From positions 1 through 5,777 of the forward strand of contig CAMTBF010000256.1 of NCBI GenBank assembly GCA_947068385.1: a DNA stretch of 5,777 bases. Direction: 5' to 3'. Origin of the DNA: an uncultured Lachnospiraceae bacterium (GTDB lineage Bacteria; Bacillota; Clostridia; Lachnospirales; Lachnospiraceae). Below the pieces are notes generated by a model that was not told the origin of the DNA, did not search any database, and saw only the letters and a list, made by a program, of their open reading frames with translations. Positions 5,495 through 5,777 of the stretch are shown here, piece after piece. How positions within the stretch are numbered: the first letter of the stretch is position 1; each line of letters starts with the position of its first letter. A program made the translations under genes and the position numbers.

Positions 5495-5568
5495 TGGAAG
5501 CAAGGGGGCTCGAACCCCTGACCTTTCGCGTGTGAGGCGAACGCTCATCCCGGCTGAGCTATGCTTCC
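5495..5568 (-). tRNA. tRNA-Val, anticodon CAC
   Basis: A complete 74-base class I tRNA on the minus strand, with no encoded CCA. Acceptor GGAAGCA pairs with TGCTTCC, with discriminator A at 5495. The D-stem is GCTC/GAGC. The anticodon stem TTCGC/GCGAA encloses loop CTCACAC, giving anticodon CAC (minus strand, 5534 to 5532), which reads GUG. The variable loop is AGGTC and the T-arm AGGGG-TTCGAGC-CCCCT. A C34 valine tRNA dedicated to GUG suits the GTG-rich coding sequences here. It has its own promoter and terminator and is divergent from tRNA-Leu(CAG). Confidence 0.96.
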
Positions 5569-5577
5569 ATGACCTCT

Positions 5578-5605
5578 ATTGTACCACGCTTTCCAAAAAA
5601 TGCAA
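5578..5605 (-). promoter_or_regulatory. Promoter of tRNA-Val
   Basis: On the minus strand TACAAT (5583-5578) is a 5/6 -10 box. TTGCAT (5605-5600), 16 bases upstream, is a modest -35. Initiation would be a few bases upstream of the tRNA 5' end at 5568. A-tracts on this strand at 5617-5621, 5630-5634 and 5639-5643 lie upstream and could serve as an UP element. Confidence 0.65.
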
Positions 5606-5652
5606 GAGGAAATTTCTTTTTCCTGCAAATTTTTGGAGTTTTTGGATTGTCG

Positions 5653-5679
5653 AAAAAAATTTAAAAAAATTGAAAAAAA
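5653..5679 (+). repeat. Three phased A7 tracts upstream of tRNA-Leu(CAG)
   Basis: Runs of seven A occur at 5653-5659, 5663-5669 and 5673-5679, exactly 10 bp apart and ending 4 bases before the -35 box. Tracts repeated with the helical period are the classic sequence of intrinsically bent DNA and also resemble an UP element bound by the RNA polymerase alpha subunit. That function is inferred. Confidence 0.75.
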
Positions 5680-5683
5680 CCTA

Positions 5684-5712
5684 TTGACTTTTTTAGGGAA
5701 ATAGTTTAAGAT
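5684..5712 (+). promoter_or_regulatory. Promoter of tRNA-Leu(CAG)
   Basis: TTGACT (5684-5689) and TAAGAT (5707-5712) are 17 bases apart, with initiation expected about 5 bases before the tRNA 5' end. The -35 region is identical over 11 bases to that of tRNA-Leu(AAG), and phased A-tracts lie immediately upstream. Confidence 0.75.
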
Positions 5713-5723
5713 ATGATTTGTTC

Positions 5724-5777
5724 GCAGGAATGGCGGAATTGGCAGACGCGCACGGTTCAGGTCCGTGTGGTAGCAAT
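5724..5777 (+). tRNA. tRNA-Leu, anticodon CAG (partial, cut by window end)
   Basis: The first 54 bases of a class II tRNA. The 5' acceptor strand is GCAGGAA (5724-5730), the D-stem GCG/CGC (5733-5735/5747-5749) with GG in the loop, and the anticodon stem CACGG/CCGTG (5751-5755/5763-5767) around loop TTCAGGT, giving anticodon CAG (5758-5760). The start of the long variable arm, GGTAGCAAT, parallels the other leucine tRNA. It reads CUG, the dominant leucine codon in the genes here. The T-arm and 3' acceptor lie outside the window. Confidence 0.93.

Noticed and set aside
5606..5626. Imperfect inverted repeat AGGAAA/TTTCCT between the divergent tRNA promoters as an operator
   Set aside because: Only about 6 bp pair, within a run of A- and T-tracts where such matches occur by chance.

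Overview
The window looks like chromosomal DNA from a fairly G+C-rich member of the Clostridia, most likely a gut Lachnospiraceae-type bacterium. The clues are TTGACT-type tRNA promoters with A-rich upstream tracts, tRNA genes that do not encode CCA, strong GGAGG-like ribosome binding sites, CTG-dominated leucine codons, and protein families typical of that group (M18 aminopeptidase, DUF6020-like membrane protein, phage-type Amidase_3 with a SPOR-like tail). This assignment is inference; no rRNA or other marker gene is present.

Layout, left to right. (1) 1-116, plus strand: the C-terminal end of an M18-family aminopeptidase. (2) 133-681, minus strand and convergent with it: a small lipoprotein with a DUF4352-like Ig fold. 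(3) 817-999, plus strand: a complete transcription unit of promoter, tRNA-Leu(AAG) and strong intrinsic terminator. (4) 1032-4566, plus strand: two overlapping genes for large polytopic membrane proteins of the GT-C glycosyltransferase type, one DUF6020-like and one GT39/PMT-like, closed by an intrinsic terminator at 4629-4655. (5) 4684-5409, plus strand: an N-acetylmuramoyl-L-alanine amidase without a signal peptide, ending in a single SPOR-like half-repeat. (6) 5431-5605, minus strand: tRNA-Val(CAC) with its own promoter and terminator. (7) An AT-rich divergent promoter region with three A7 tracts exactly 10 bp apart, followed by a second leucine tRNA, tRNA-Leu(CAG), cut by the window end.

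How the genes may work together: the two GT-C proteins share one mRNA and probably modify a lipid-linked glycan or cell-surface polymer at the outer face of the membrane. The amidase cleaves peptidoglycan and the lipoprotein is anchored outside, so most protein genes here concern the cell envelope. The three tRNA genes are independent housekeeping units flanking this envelope cassette. I found no transposase, integrase, CRISPR array or clear att repeat. Of the points worth a second look, the main ones are the A34 leucine tRNA, the phased A-tracts, the uncharacterised GT-C pair with no obvious promoter outside the preceding terminator, and the secretion-signal-less amidase with a half SPOR domain.
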